The notes under the pieces are model-generated. The model was not told the DNA's origin. It worked only from the letters and a program-made list of their open reading frames with translations, and did not search any database. Positions 8,804 to 17,934 of a stretch of 64,000 nt of DNA are shown here, one piece after another. The stretch is from RGIG3002 sp045546775. GTDB taxonomy: Bacteria; Bacillota; Clostridia; Lachnospirales; Lachnospiraceae. The DNA lies in NCBI GenBank assembly GCA_045546775.1, contig JAZQDM010000084.1, positions 1-64,000 of the forward strand, read 5' to 3'. Position 1 is the stretch's first letter. Every line of letters starts with the position of its first letter. Position numbers and translations under genes: made by a program.

Positions 8804-9682
8804 TTATTCGATATTTTGAATCTGTTCTCTTACTTTTTCAATTTCTGTTTTGAGTTCAATCGCTCTGTTTGAAATCTCCAAGTCATTTGCTTTTGACAAA
8901 ATCGTATTGGCCTCACGGTTCATCTCCTGTGCAATAAAGTCCAGTTTTCTACCGATGCTTCCGCCTTCTGCCAACGTTGCCTTCGTCGTCTCAATGTGAC
9001 TTTTCAAGCGAACCAGTTCTTCATCTACACAAACTTTATCCGCAAAAATAGTAACTTCCATGAGAAGACGATTTTCATCGATTTTTGTATCATCCAAAAG
9101 CTCTTCCACTTTTTCGCGGAGTTTCTGCTTGTACTCCTGAATAATCTGTGGGGAACGCTCCGTAATATAGGCTACGTGTTCCAACATACCGTCCAGCTTT
9201 TCCATCAAATCATTTTTCAGATTTTCGCCTTCCCGGATTCTTGTCTCCACAAAGCCTTCTGCTGCACCGCACAATGCCTTTTTCAGCTCTTTCCACAACT
9301 CTTCCTCATCCACAACCTGCTCTTCCATTGTGAACACTTCCGGATATCTGGAAAGAGAAGAAACCCTCACATCATTATCCAGCGAAAAGTCTTCTGCCAT
9401 CTGCTTTAAATAACTCAAATATTCCGCAGCAAGCTCTTTATTGTATTTGATACAAACATTGTTTTCCGAAAAATCTTCATAGGTAATAAATAAGTCTACC
9501 TTTCCCCTTTGAATATAATTTTTCAGTTCATTGCGGATTGCTGTCTCGAAGAAATTTAATTTCTTCGGCATCTTCATATTTACGTCAAGATAACGGTGAT
9601 TTACCGATTTCATCTCCACCGTAAATTTGCGGTTTCCTTCGGTCACTTCGCATCTGCCAAAGCCGGTCATACTTTTTATCAT
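8804..9682 (-). CDS. yicC: YicC family protein (endoribonuclease-like)
   Basis: This is a complete YicC/YloC family protein of about 292 residues. It starts MIKSMTGFGRCE, has the conserved VEMKSVNHRYLDV segment (about 23-35), and ends with the family's C-terminal block (GRKLDFIAQEMNREANTILSKA, shown here only by its core EMNREANTI). Family members are reported to act in RNA decay. A longer frame begins 48 nt upstream, but the ATG at 9682 follows GAGGAAG and matches the family N-terminus. It is the first gene of an operon driven by the strong promoter at 9751-9779. Confidence 0.93.
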   Translation of the reverse strand: MIKSMTGFGRCEVTEGNRKFTVEMKSVNHRYLDVNMKMPKKLNFFETAIRNELKNYIQRGKVDLFITYEDFSENNVCIKYNKELAAEYLSYLKQMAEDFSLDNDVRVSSLSRYPEVFTMEEQVVDEEELWKELKKALCGAAEGFVETRIREGENLKNDLMEKLDGMLEHVAYITERSPQIIQEYKQKLREKVEELLDDTKIDENRLLMEVTIFADKVCVDEELVRLKSHIETTKATLAEGGSIGRKLDFIAQEMNREANTILSKANDLEISNRAIELKTEIEKVREQIQNIE

Positions 9683-9750
9683 AATGTTTTTTGCTTCCTC
9701 TTCTCTTTCGGATTGTACGCACCTTCCCATACATACGCGTACTTCATTTT

Positions 9751-9779
9751 ATTATATGATAACAAAAAGTTTACGTCAA
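9751..9779 (-). promoter_or_regulatory. Sigma-A promoter of the yicC operon
   Basis: On the minus strand -35 TTGACG (9774-9779) and a perfect -10 TATAAT (9751-9756) are 17 bp apart. It points at yicC and probably drives remA, rpoZ, rimO, pgsA, cinA and the gene at 3925-4980. Confidence 0.85.
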
Positions 9780-9800
9780 GAAGCAGGACGTATTATTCTT

Positions 9801-9829
9801 TTGTATTTTCCATTGTTATCTGCTATACT
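9801..9829 (+). promoter_or_regulatory. Promoter of rqcH
   Basis: -35 TTGTAT (9801-9806), 17-bp spacer and extended -10 TGCTATACT (9821-9829) lie 39 nt before the rqcH start. It is divergent from the yicC promoter and only 21 bp from it. Confidence 0.8.
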
Positions 9830-9867
9830 AAGTAGCGAAAATATTTATTTTGGAAACGAGGTATATT

Positions 9868-11613
9868 ATGGCTTTTGACGGAATTACCATTGCCAATCTT
9901 GTAAAAGACTGTAACGACTGTCTTATCGGCAGCCGTATTTATAAAATTGCCCAGCCGGAAGCAGACGAACTTCTGCTTACGTTAAAGACAGAACAGGGGC
10001 AAAAGCGCCTTCTCATCAGTGCAGGCGCTTCTCTTCCGCTCTTTTATTTTACGGAAAACAACAAGCAAAGTCCTATGACAGCTCCAAACTTTTGTATGCT
10101 CTTGCGCAAACACATTCAAAACGGACGTATTGTCTCGGTAACACAACCCGGATTGGAGCGTATCGTCCGAATCGAAATTGAACATTTGGACGAGCTCGGC
10201 GACTTATGCCGCAAAACACTCGTTGTTGAAATCATGGGCAAACACAGCAACATCATTTTTTGCAATCAGGAAGGCAAAATTATCGACAGCATCAAGCACA
10301 TTTCCGGTATGGTCAGCTCCATCCGTGAAGTGTTGCCCGGAAGGGATTATTTCATTCCGCAAACGCAGGACAAACTGGACCCACTGACAATAAAAAAAGA
10401 GGCTTTTTACGATGCTTTGTTTTCCAAAGCTGTTCCACTTTTTAAAGCAGTTTATACTACCTTCACCGGTTTTTCCCCGCTGATTGGCCAAGAGCTTTGT
10501 CATCGTGCAAAGGTGGATGCCGACAAACCGGCTTCCTGCCTGGAAACAACCGAAAAAGATGCAATATGCAATGCTTTTTTTGACATAATCGAACAGGTAA
10601 AAAGCGGTAACTTTTCTCCTTGTATTGTCTATGAAAACGGTGCGCCTGCAGAATTTTGTGCACTTCCGTTATCCATATACGACGAGGCATCTTCTGTTTC
10701 ATACCCGGATATTTCTTCGCTTTTGGAACAGTATTACGCGCAAAAAAGTACCATCACCCGCATCCGCCAAAAATCGGTAGATTTGCGAAAAATTGTACAG
10801 ACCGCACTGGAGCGAAACATCAAAAAATATGACTTGCAAGTCCGTCAGATGAAAGACACAGAGAAAAAAGACAAATATAAAGTGTACGGCGAATTGATTA
10901 ACACATACGGTTACGGTTTGCCGGAAGGCAGCAAATCCTTGGAGGCATTAAACTATTACACCAATGAAACGATTACCATTCCGCTTGACCCTACCCTTTC
11001 GCCTGTTGAAAATGCAAAAAAATATTTTGACAAATACGGTAAGTTAAAGCGTACTTACGAAGCGCTCTCCGAATTGACCGTGTCCGTCAAAGAAGAAATC
11101 GAGCATTTAGAATCCATTTCTGCCGCACTGGATATTGCACTTTCCGAAGAAGACCTTGTCCAAATCAAAGAAGAGTTGATTGAAGCCGGTTACATTCGCA
11201 GAAAAGGCGGCACCAAAAAGCAAAAAATCACAAGCAAGCCGTTCCACTATATAAGCAGTGACGGCTACCACATGTATGTTGGCAAAAACAACTACCAAAA
11301 CGATGAACTTACCTTTAAATTTGCAACCGGAAACGACTGGTGGTTCCACGCCAAAACATATGCCGGTTCTCATGTTATTGTAAAAACAAACGGCGATGAA
11401 CTGCCCGACCGCACCTTTGAAGAAGCCGGAAAATTGGCTGCTTACTATTCAAAAGGCCGGGATCAGGAAAAAGTAGAAATCGATTACACCCAAAAGAAAA
11501 ATGTCAAGAAGCCAAGTGGCTCAAAACCGGGATTTGTTGTGTATTATACAAACTACTCTCTCGTTATGGATTCTGACATTTCCGGAATCACTCCCGTACA
11601 GGAGAAAGGATAA
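9868..11613 (+). CDS. rqcH: Ribosome quality control factor RqcH (NFACT / FbpA family)
   Basis: RqcH binds stalled 50S subunits carrying peptidyl-tRNA and adds C-terminal alanine tails that mark the peptide for degradation; older names are FbpA and Fbp54. The 581-residue protein has the NFACT-N domain (MAFDGITIANLVKDC at the start), helical and coiled-coil middle parts (about 290-420) and the C-terminal NFACT-R/DUF814 domain with GNDWWFHAKTYAGSHVIV near 490-507. The ATG at 9868 is preceded by GAGG; a longer reading by 6 codons has no good site. It is one of few plus-strand genes and has its own promoter. A GNAT gene follows 5 nt later. Confidence 0.95.
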   Translation: MAFDGITIANLVKDCNDCLIGSRIYKIAQPEADELLLTLKTEQGQKRLLISAGASLPLFYFTENNKQSPMTAPNFCMLLRKHIQNGRIVSVTQPGLERIVRIEIEHLDELGDLCRKTLVVEIMGKHSNIIFCNQEGKIIDSIKHISGMVSSIREVLPGRDYFIPQTQDKLDPLTIKKEAFYDALFSKAVPLFKAVYTTFTGFSPLIGQELCHRAKVDADKPASCLETTEKDAICNAFFDIIEQVKSGNFSPCIVYENGAPAEFCALPLSIYDEASSVSYPDISSLLEQYYAQKSTITRIRQKSVDLRKIVQTALERNIKKYDLQVRQMKDTEKKDKYKVYGELINTYGYGLPEGSKSLEALNYYTNETITIPLDPTLSPVENAKKYFDKYGKLKRTYEALSELTVSVKEEIEHLESISAALDIALSEEDLVQIKEELIEAGYIRRKGGTKKQKITSKPFHYISSDGYHMYVGKNNYQNDELTFKFATGNDWWFHAKTYAGSHVIVKTNGDELPDRTFEEAGKLAAYYSKGRDQEKVEIDYTQKKNVKKPSGSKPGFVVYYTNYSLVMDSDISGITPVQEKG

Positions 11614-11618
11614 CAGAC

Positions 11619-12230
11619 ATGCACTGCAGACAACTGACCGATATCGAAATTATAGACGTTTATTCCACACAAGGACCGCAACACTTTCCCCAAGATGAAC
11701 TGAAACCGGTATGGAAAGTAAAACAATATTTGGAACAAAATACTTATCTGGGTTTTGGGTTTTATGACGAAGAACAACTTGTGGGATATGCACTTTTTTA
11801 TTGCACGCCGGAATTTCCGCATCTTTTGCTGGATTATTATGCAGTGCTTACTCCGTACCGAAAAAAAGGCATCGGTTCTGCTTTTTTACAAGATCTCCGT
11901 CAAACCGTAAACGCGTACGGCTTTTATATTGAATCCGAAAATCCGATAAGTGATGCAATACAAACCAAAAAAGAAAAGGAAACCCGCTTGAAACGAATTT
12001 CCTTTTATCACCGAAACGGTGCCCTTGACACAACCATTCAAAGTACCGTCTACGGTGTCGACTATCAAGTATTGTATATGCCTGTTCTTTCAAAAACTAT
12101 GGCAGGCGCTGCACTTGCTGCGGCACAGGCACATCTCACAAACGTGGAACATATTTACAAGAGTATGTTCCCCTCTCCTATCTACGAACAATTTACGCAT
12201 ATCGAAAGAGCTCCTATTCCTGTCGAATAA
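11619..12230 (+). CDS. GNAT family N-acetyltransferase
   Basis: The 203-residue protein has a GNAT core: a beta strand YLGFGFYDEEQLVGYALFY (about 43-61), LLLDYYAVLTPYRKKGIGSAFL (acetyl-CoA pyrophosphate loop, key residues RKKGIGS near 86-92), and a C-terminal strand with ISFYHRNGA near 127-135. The substrate cannot be told. A C-terminal extension of about 45 residues with many alanines is not part of the minimal fold. It is co-transcribed with rqcH (5 nt apart) and its stop codon lies inside the terminator stem-loop. Confidence 0.8.
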   Translation: MHCRQLTDIEIIDVYSTQGPQHFPQDELKPVWKVKQYLEQNTYLGFGFYDEEQLVGYALFYCTPEFPHLLLDYYAVLTPYRKKGIGSAFLQDLRQTVNAYGFYIESENPISDAIQTKKEKETRLKRISFYHRNGALDTTIQSTVYGVDYQVLYMPVLSKTMAGAALAAAQAHLTNVEHIYKSMFPSPIYEQFTHIERAPIPVE

Positions 12231-12240
12231 GAGCTCTTTT
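12205..12240. terminator. Terminator between the GNAT and DegV genes
   Basis: AAAGAGCTC pairs with GAGCTCTTT across about 17 nt and is followed by TTATAT. The first arm overlaps the 3' end of the GNAT gene. The symmetric A/T flanks suggest it also ends the convergent DegV transcript. Confidence 0.7.
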
Positions 12241-12247
12241 ATATATA

Positions 12248-13123
12248 CTATACATTTAATTTTTTGCAGCACGCGATTGCTAAGGAACCCGGTCCGATAT
12301 GGCACGCCACACTCAAGGAAAGGCTATCCACATGAATCGGCATATATCCTTTAAACATTTCTTCCAGTTCCGCTTTCAGGCTCATAGCCGCTTCTTCATT
12401 GTTGGAATGCACCACTTGAAGATAAATATTTTCCGCACCATTTTCCAAACCACCAAAACGATTCTCAATGTCATTGCTGATGGCATTCATCATCATATTT
12501 TTACCCTGACTTGTTGTTCTTGCTTTCGCAAAAGCATCCAACTTTTCACCTTGAATCGTAAGCACCGGTTTCAAACGCAGAAGTGTTCCGAGTGCTGCGG
12601 CAGCAGGGGTAATACGTCCGCCTTTTTTCAAATAATATAACGTATCCAGCATAATATAAATACTGGAATTAAATTTATCTTCTTCCAAAATCAATTTGAT
12701 TTCTGCGGCTGTTTTGCCTTTTTCAGCCAGTTGCATTGCATCCAACACGGACTGTCTCTGGGTAACGGAAATACGCTGGTTGTTTACAACCTGCACTTTT
12801 CCTTCATAATCCTGTGCAAGCATCATGGCTGTCTGACAGGAACCACTAAGACCGCTACTCATCGGAATATGCACAACCTCGTCATATTCTTCCAAAAGTT
12901 TATCCCAAAGTTTCATCACTTCATCCGGAGAAGGCTGGCTTGTACTGATATCCATTCCTTCTTCCAATTTTTGATAAAATTGTTCTTTTGTTAAAGAAAT
13001 ATCCTCAAAAAACGTTTCACCATTTACTATAAACGGCATCGGCAACACATGCACGCCAAGTTCTTTTCCCTGGCTTTGTGTAATACCACTGTTACTGTCT
13101 GTCACAATTGCTATTTTAGCCAC
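12248..13123 (-). CDS. DegV family fatty-acid-binding protein (FakB-like)
   Basis: DegV/FakB proteins bind a fatty acid and present it to the kinase FakA for phosphorylation. The 291-residue protein shows the start IAIVTDSNSGI (about 4-14), STSQPSPDE (about 60-68), HIPMSSGLSGSCQTA (about 85-99), and the C-terminal segment GPGSLAIAC. The fatty-acid specificity cannot be read from sequence. A FakA-like gene lies in the same gene cluster with only recG between, which supports the pairing. The stop codon faces the terminator shared with the GNAT gene. Confidence 0.92.
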   Translation of the reverse strand: MAKIAIVTDSNSGITQSQGKELGVHVLPMPFIVNGETFFEDISLTKEQFYQKLEEGMDISTSQPSPDEVMKLWDKLLEEYDEVVHIPMSSGLSGSCQTAMMLAQDYEGKVQVVNNQRISVTQRQSVLDAMQLAEKGKTAAEIKLILEEDKFNSSIYIMLDTLYYLKKGGRITPAAAALGTLLRLKPVLTIQGEKLDAFAKARTTSQGKNMMMNAISNDIENRFGGLENGAENIYLQVVHSNNEEAAMSLKAELEEMFKGYMPIHVDSLSLSVACHIGPGSLAIACCKKLNV

Positions 13124-13175
13124 TCTACTCTCTCCTTACTGCTATTTGCCCCTCATTTCTTTCCCTATTGTACTG

Positions 13176-15254
13176 TCAGATGCTCCTAAAGTCAACCGGA
13201 TTCCACATACCAGTTTCTAGGAATATTTTTAACATTCTATTTTCCGGTAATTCCAATGTTGCATCAACACGCAAAAGTCGCTCTACACTTTCGCCCGCCG
13301 CTTTTAAAAGAACCGCATCGTTGTATATATCTCCCAACTGAAAAGCAAACTCACCACTCTGTCGAATGCCAAACAAATCGCCCGGTCCGCGTAATTTTAA
13401 ATCTTCTTCTGCAATCAAAAAACCATCGTTTGACTTGTTCAAAATTTCAAGCCGGCTCATCGTTTCTTTTTTGTCCGAACCGCTCACAAAAATGCAATAA
13501 GACTGGTACTTTCCACGTCCCACGCGTCCTCTGAGCTGGTGCAGTTGCGCAAGCCCAAAACGTTCTGCATTTTCCACCATCATAACGGTTGCATTCGGTA
13601 CATTGATACCCACTTCAATTACTGTTGTAGAAACGAGAACATCAATATTTTTGTTTTTGAACTGCTCCATAATTTCCGTTTTTTGCGCCGATTTCATTTT
13701 ACCATGTAAAATCCCAACTTGAACCGATGACGGCAATGCCGCTTTTAGCTTTTCCGCATACTCCGTCACATTCTCCACATGTTCAAACAACCCACGCTCA
13801 TCGTCACTTTCTGTCGCATCTACCATCGGACAAATAACATATACTTGTCTGCCGGATGCCACCTCTTTTTCGATAAAACGATACGCTTTATCACGATAGG
13901 ACGTATCCACCACACAATTTTTAATAGGTTGTCTGCTGGCAGGCAATTCATCAATGACGGATACTTTTAAATCTCCGTACAAAATAATAGCAAGCGTGCG
14001 CGGTATAGGCGTTGCACTCATTACGAGCACATGTGGCATATCGCCTTTTTGCGCCAGTTTTTCACGTTGTTTTACTCCAAACCGATGCTGTTCATCGGTG
14101 ATCACAAGCGCCAGCTTTTTATATACAACTTTTTCTTGAATGAGCGCATGTGTCCCAATGATGACATTGGCACGGCCATCTGCAATCATTTCATACGCTT
14201 CCCTCTTTTGTTTTGCACTCATAGCACCAATCAGCAAAACCGGACAAAGGCCAAGGCCATATTGTTCATTCATCTGACTTATCGTATCAAAATGTTGCTT
14301 TGCAAGCACTTCCGTAGGCGCCATCATCGCACCCTGGTATCCATTCGAAACCGTCATAAGCAACGCTAAAATAGCAATCATTGTTTTTCCGGAACCTACG
14401 TCGCCCTGCACAAGACGGTTCATCAGCCGTTGCCCTTGCAAATCCGCTTTAATTTCCTCCCACACTCTTTTTTGCGCATTTGTCAAAGAAAATGGCAATT
14501 GCTCCAAAAAGCGGGAAGTATGCGCTGTATCGATATACGGATATGTACTGTCTCTAGTATCGTTCTCTTCTCTTTCTTTCCTTAGACCAAGCACAAATAA
14601 GAAAAACTCTTCAAAAACAAGTCGTTTCCTTGCCGCAAGCATTGCATCATAGTTTTCCGGAAAATGAATTTGATGCATCGCATCTTCCCGTTTCATCAGT
14701 TGTTGTTCCTTCACGATTGCATCCGGCAAAAATTCTTTCTGCATTTCGCAAAAAGAAAGTGCCTGTCGCATAGCTGCTACAATGGCATTGTTTGTAATGC
14801 CTGCGCAAAGTGAATATTTCGGTTGTATGGCAGAAAGAAGCTTTTTGTACTCCTCTTCCTTGTACAATTTCGGTTGCTCCATCAAAGGCATGCCATCCTT
14901 TTCCTGCACCAAACCTCTCAGCAAATAAACTCCACCCGGTTTTAGCATATTGCGTAAATATGGCATATTAAAAAAGGTAAGACGCACCTTTCCTGTTGCA
15001 TCCGCTCCGACCGCATTCAGTATAGTCAAGTTTCTTACTCTCTTGCTTGTCACACTTCCTACAATTTGTACCCGTACAGCATCCACGTCTCCTTTTACGA
15101 GCTCCGAAACTTTTACCGGTTCCTCAAATTTTTCATAGTCGCGCGGAAAATACAAAAGCAAATCACGAATCGTACGAATATTTAATTTTTCCATTACTTT
15201 TGCAGTTTTCTCTCCAACACCTTTCAGTTTTGTAACCGGTTCCTCGTAATGCAT
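13176..15254 (-). CDS. recG: ATP-dependent DNA helicase RecG
   Basis: RecG reverses stalled replication forks and processes branched DNA. The 692 residues hold the N-terminal helix-hairpin-helix/OB wedge region (VTKLKGVGEKTAKVMEKL near the start), Walker A GDVGSGKTM (near 285), the DEQH box ITDEQHRFG (near 385), and helicase C motifs ending with QLHQLRGRVGRG. The reading frame is open 14 codons upstream, but the ATG at 15254 follows GGAGG by 6 nt and gives the family N-terminus. A terminator-like hairpin lies just upstream, so expression may rely on readthrough or a promoter in the short gap. Confidence 0.95.
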   Translation of the reverse strand: MHYEEPVTKLKGVGEKTAKVMEKLNIRTIRDLLLYFPRDYEKFEEPVKVSELVKGDVDAVRVQIVGSVTSKRVRNLTILNAVGADATGKVRLTFFNMPYLRNMLKPGGVYLLRGLVQEKDGMPLMEQPKLYKEEEYKKLLSAIQPKYSLCAGITNNAIVAAMRQALSFCEMQKEFLPDAIVKEQQLMKREDAMHQIHFPENYDAMLAARKRLVFEEFFLFVLGLRKEREENDTRDSTYPYIDTAHTSRFLEQLPFSLTNAQKRVWEEIKADLQGQRLMNRLVQGDVGSGKTMIAILALLMTVSNGYQGAMMAPTEVLAKQHFDTISQMNEQYGLGLCPVLLIGAMSAKQKREAYEMIADGRANVIIGTHALIQEKVVYKKLALVITDEQHRFGVKQREKLAQKGDMPHVLVMSATPIPRTLAIILYGDLKVSVIDELPASRQPIKNCVVDTSYRDKAYRFIEKEVASGRQVYVICPMVDATESDDERGLFEHVENVTEYAEKLKAALPSSVQVGILHGKMKSAQKTEIMEQFKNKNIDVLVSTTVIEVGINVPNATVMMVENAERFGLAQLHQLRGRVGRGKYQSYCIFVSGSDKKETMSRLEILNKSNDGFLIAEEDLKLRGPGDLFGIRQSGEFAFQLGDIYNDAVLLKAAGESVERLLRVDATLELPENRMLKIFLETGMWNPVDFRSI

Positions 15255-15281
15255 CTGTATCCTCCAAAAAACTAAGCTGTA

Positions 15282-15308
15282 TAAAAAGCGGGACATCTCT
15301 GCCCCGCT
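15282..15308 (-). terminator. Intrinsic terminator between the FakA-like gene and recG
   Basis: On the minus strand AGCGGG pairs with CCCGCT across about 10 nt and is followed by TTTTAT. It lies only 28 nt upstream of the recG start codon, within a run of same-strand genes. Confidence 0.7.
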
Positions 15309-15343
15309 CTACGTACTGTTTTGCTGCCACACGGCATTTCAAC

Positions 15344-17011
15344 CTATTCTACCGAAACAATGTAATAGTAAATCGGCTGACCACCAAACTGAAGTTCCAC
15401 ATCACAGTCCGGATATTTTTCTTCCAATTTTACGCGAATCTGTTCTGCATCGCTCTCTTCCACTTCTTCACCGTAATATACGCTGATAAGCTCTGCGTCC
15501 TCATCCATCATCTCATCAACCATCTTAAGCGCAACTTCTTCCATCGCTGTGCCCACAGAAAGAATTCCGGCATCACCGATTCCCATGTAATCGCCCTGAC
15601 GGATTTCTTTGTCGTCAATCACGGTATCTCTGACTGCATACGTAACCTGACCGGTTTTTACATTCACAATCTCTTCGTTCATATTTACCGCATTATCTTC
15701 CGGAGCTAAATCCGGAACATAATTAATTAACGCTGTAATTCCCTGCGGAACCGTCTTTGTAGGGATAACGATGATTTTCTTATCTTTTACAAGAGACTGT
15801 GCCTGGTTTGCTGCAAGAATAATATTTTTGTTATTCGGAAGAATATAAATACAATCTGCATTGACTTTGTCAATGGCATTTAACATATCTTCCGTACTCG
15901 GATTCATTGTCTGACCACCTTCGATGATATAATCCACACCGAGTCCTTTGAATATTTCATTCACACCGGCTCCCACAGAAACTGCAATAAATCCAACTTC
16001 TTTGTGTTCCTGCGGCACTTCCGGCTCAGAAGCAGTTTCTTTTTCTGCCATCTTGAAAAGTTTTTCCTGATGTTCCAAACGCATGTTGTCAATTTTCATG
16101 TTGGACAATGCACCATAACGCAATGCTCTCTGGATTGCAAGACCCGGATCATTGGTATGTACATGTACCTTAACCACATCATCATCCGCAACAACAACTA
16201 TCGAATCACCGATAGATTCCAAATATTCTTTAAAATCCATCTCATGTTTGATATTGAATGTTTTTGACAACAAAATAATAAACTCTGTACAATAACCGAA
16301 TTTGATGTCTGCCTGTTCCTGTGCTTCTCTATTGATAGAGATGGATGACGGAACGGATGCCATCTCCGGAATACTCAAATCAATTTCCTTACCGAGGAAC
16401 GCATCGTATGCACCTTTTAACACCTGCATAAGACCCTGTCCGCCGGAGTCCACTACACCTGCCTGTTTCAAAACCGGAAGCATTTCCGGCGTCTGACTAA
16501 GCACATAGTCTGCATGCTCGATTACCGCTGCAAAAAAAGGTTCTAACTCAGTCATACCTTCTTCTGCAAGCTCTTTTGCTTTGTCTGCAGCACCTTTTGC
16601 TACCGTAAGGATAGTACCTTCCTTCGGTTTCATAACTGCCTTATATGCAGTTTCTACTGCCTTTTCAAAAGCTTTCGCAAAAGCAGGTACATCCACCTCG
16701 TCCAGCTCACGTATGGACTTTGTAAAGCCTCTAAAAAGCTGCGAAAGAATAACACCGGAGTTACCTCTCGCGCCGCGAAGGGAACCGGAAGAAATCGCTT
16801 TGCAAATTGCTTCCATCGTAGCATCTTCGCCAAGGGCACTCACTTCTTTTGCCGCTGCCATAATTGTCATAGTCATGTTTGTTCCGGTATCTCCGTCAGG
16901 TACCGGGAAGACATTTAATTCATTAATCCATTCTTTTTTACTCTCTAAATTTTTCGCGCCTGCTAAGAACATTTTGGAAAGCATCTTAGCATTTATAGTA
17001 TTCACACCCAC
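15344..17011 (-). CDS. DAK2/YloV family protein, FakA-like fatty acid kinase
   Basis: The 555-residue protein starts with a DhaL-type (DAK2) nucleotide-binding domain (about 1-200) with the metal-binding motif PVPDGDTGTNM near 37-47 and the GARGNSGVILSQ segment near 105. The middle and C-terminal parts (about 220-555) follow the YloV/FakA family, including GVDYIIEGGQTMNPS, which resembles the FakB-interacting part. FakA phosphorylates fatty acids held by DegV-type partners. The start is GTG, 6-7 nt after GGAGG. Gene order asp23-yloV-recG is conserved in Firmicutes. An ATP-hydrolysing role other than fatty acid kinase is possible. Confidence 0.92.
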   Translation of the reverse strand: MGVNTINAKMLSKMFLAGAKNLESKKEWINELNVFPVPDGDTGTNMTMTIMAAAKEVSALGEDATMEAICKAISSGSLRGARGNSGVILSQLFRGFTKSIRELDEVDVPAFAKAFEKAVETAYKAVMKPKEGTILTVAKGAADKAKELAEEGMTELEPFFAAVIEHADYVLSQTPEMLPVLKQAGVVDSGGQGLMQVLKGAYDAFLGKEIDLSIPEMASVPSSISINREAQEQADIKFGYCTEFIILLSKTFNIKHEMDFKEYLESIGDSIVVVADDDVVKVHVHTNDPGLAIQRALRYGALSNMKIDNMRLEHQEKLFKMAEKETASEPEVPQEHKEVGFIAVSVGAGVNEIFKGLGVDYIIEGGQTMNPSTEDMLNAIDKVNADCIYILPNNKNIILAANQAQSLVKDKKIIVIPTKTVPQGITALINYVPDLAPEDNAVNMNEEIVNVKTGQVTYAVRDTVIDDKEIRQGDYMGIGDAGILSVGTAMEEVALKMVDEMMDEDAELISVYYGEEVEESDAEQIRVKLEEKYPDCDVELQFGGQPIYYYIVSVE

Positions 17012-17023
17012 GATAAATCCTCC

Positions 17024-17386
17024 TTAATCAATCACTCTTACGCCTTCTACAAAAATATTGATTTTCTCAAGCTCCAAGCCTGTGAACTCTTCTATTTTGT
17101 ATTTAATGCTGTCTACCAAATTTTCTGCAACCGCACCAATACTTACTCCGTAAGCAACAATTACATGGAAATCCAATGTAAGTTTATTATTGCTGCTGAC
17201 TGAGACCGTTATACCCCTTGCAAGTCTGTCCATCTTAAGAAGACGAACGAGACCATCTTTTACATTTATGCCTGCCATACCCACTATTCCAAAGCATTCC
17301 ACAGCTACACTACCAGCATATTGTGCAATTACTTCACTATCAATAACAATATTTCCCATATGTGTATTCATTGAAGAACCTTTCAT
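17024..17386 (-). CDS. Asp23/Gls24 family envelope stress protein (YloU-like)
   Basis: About 120 residues match the Asp23/YloU family: GNIVIDSEVIAQYAGSVAVE (shown here by its core IAQYAGSVA), ECFGIVGMAG, the hydrophobic strand LDFHVIVAYGVSI and a C-terminal FVEGVRV. Family members sit at the membrane surface and respond to cell envelope stress. A longer frame to 17464 is open, but GGAGG sits before the ATG at 17386 and the extension looks random. It is 12 nt upstream of the FakA-like gene. Confidence 0.9.
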   Translation of the reverse strand: MKGSSMNTHMGNIVIDSEVIAQYAGSVAVECFGIVGMAGINVKDGLVRLLKMDRLARGITVSVSSNNKLTLDFHVIVAYGVSIGAVAENLVDSIKYKIEEFTGLELEKINIFVEGVRVID

Positions 17387-17432
17387 GCCTAACCTCCTAT
17401 AAAAAAATATCGTTCCTAAATGTATATGATGT

Positions 17433-17461
17433 ATTATAACCGCTTTATAAAAAAAATGGAA
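17433..17461 (-). promoter_or_regulatory. Candidate promoter of the asp23-fakA cluster
   Basis: A perfect -10 TATAAT (17433-17438, minus strand) lies about 47 nt before the start codon. The -35 at 17 bp (TTCCAT) is weak, so the call rests on the -10 and position. Confidence 0.5.
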
Positions 17462-17492
17462 CAATAAAAATTACCAAATTGAAACTTTTTTC

Positions 17493-17521
17493 TTGCATTC
17501 TGTTTTTTTTTCTGTTATTAT
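17493..17521 (+). promoter_or_regulatory. Promoter of rpmB
   Basis: -35 TTGCAT (17493-17498) and -10 TATTAT (17516-17521) are 17 bp apart, about 80 nt before rpmB. The spacer holds a run of T. Confidence 0.65.
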
Positions 17522-17601
17522 ACAAATGTTGTGAGTCAAAAAGGCTGACTTTTAGAAGAATTAGAATCATACAAAACGTATGTTGTTTAGGAGGTGTAAC
17601 G

Positions 17602-17787
17602 ATGGCTAAGTGTGATGTTTGTGGTAAAGGCGTTCATTTTGGAAATAACGTAAGCCATTCTAATAGAAAAACCAATAGAATTTGGAACTCTAACGTTAAG
17701 AGCGTAAAATGTAAAGTAAACGGAGCTGCTAGAAAAATGCATGTTTGCACAAGCTGCTTAAAATCCGGTAAAGTTGAAAGAGCTTAA
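17602..17787 (+). CDS. rpmB: 50S ribosomal protein L28
   Basis: The 61-residue protein begins MAKCDVCGKGVHFGNNVSHS and has the family segment TNRIWNSNVKSVK. Two CxxC pairs (CDVC near residue 4 and CTSC near 51) show the zinc-binding form of L28. The ATG at 17602 follows GGAGG by 8 nt. The frame is open upstream, but that part is not conserved. It lies divergent from the asp23 gene, as in Bacillus, with a promoter in front and a terminator behind. Confidence 0.96.
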   Translation: MAKCDVCGKGVHFGNNVSHSNRKTNRIWNSNVKSVKCKVNGAARKMHVCTSCLKSGKVERA

Positions 17788-17824
17788 TTTTACTTTACAC
17801 TTTCATATGTAAGTATATGATACC

Positions 17825-17856
17825 AAAGGCACTTCTATTTCAGAAGTGCTTTTTAT
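17825..17856 (+). terminator. Terminator of rpmB
   Basis: GCACTTCT pairs with AGAAGTGC across 5 nt and is followed by TTTTTAT. Confidence 0.85.
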
Positions 17857-17871
17857 ATTTGTACCTTCATC

Positions 17872-17916
17872 AAAAAACCCGAAGACAAAGTCACTTCTCT
17901 GCTTTCGGGTTCTTTT
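17872..17916 (-). terminator. Terminator of the J-domain gene operon
   Basis: AACCCGAA pairs with TTCGGGTT across about 20 nt, with A-run on one side and T-run on the other. It lies 19 nt after the stop codon of the minus-strand J-domain gene and could also stop plus-strand readthrough from rpmB. Confidence 0.75.
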
Positions 17917-17934
17917 TGTTTTTTATTTTCTTTC

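Noticed and set aside
13256..13534. Plus-strand open frames inside recG and other minus-strand genes
   Set aside because: They are shadows in other frames, without Shine-Dalgarno sequences or recognisable domains.
17387..17464. Longer N-terminus for the Asp23-family gene
   Set aside because: The extension lies upstream of a strong GGAGG site and looks random, with the -10 element inside it.
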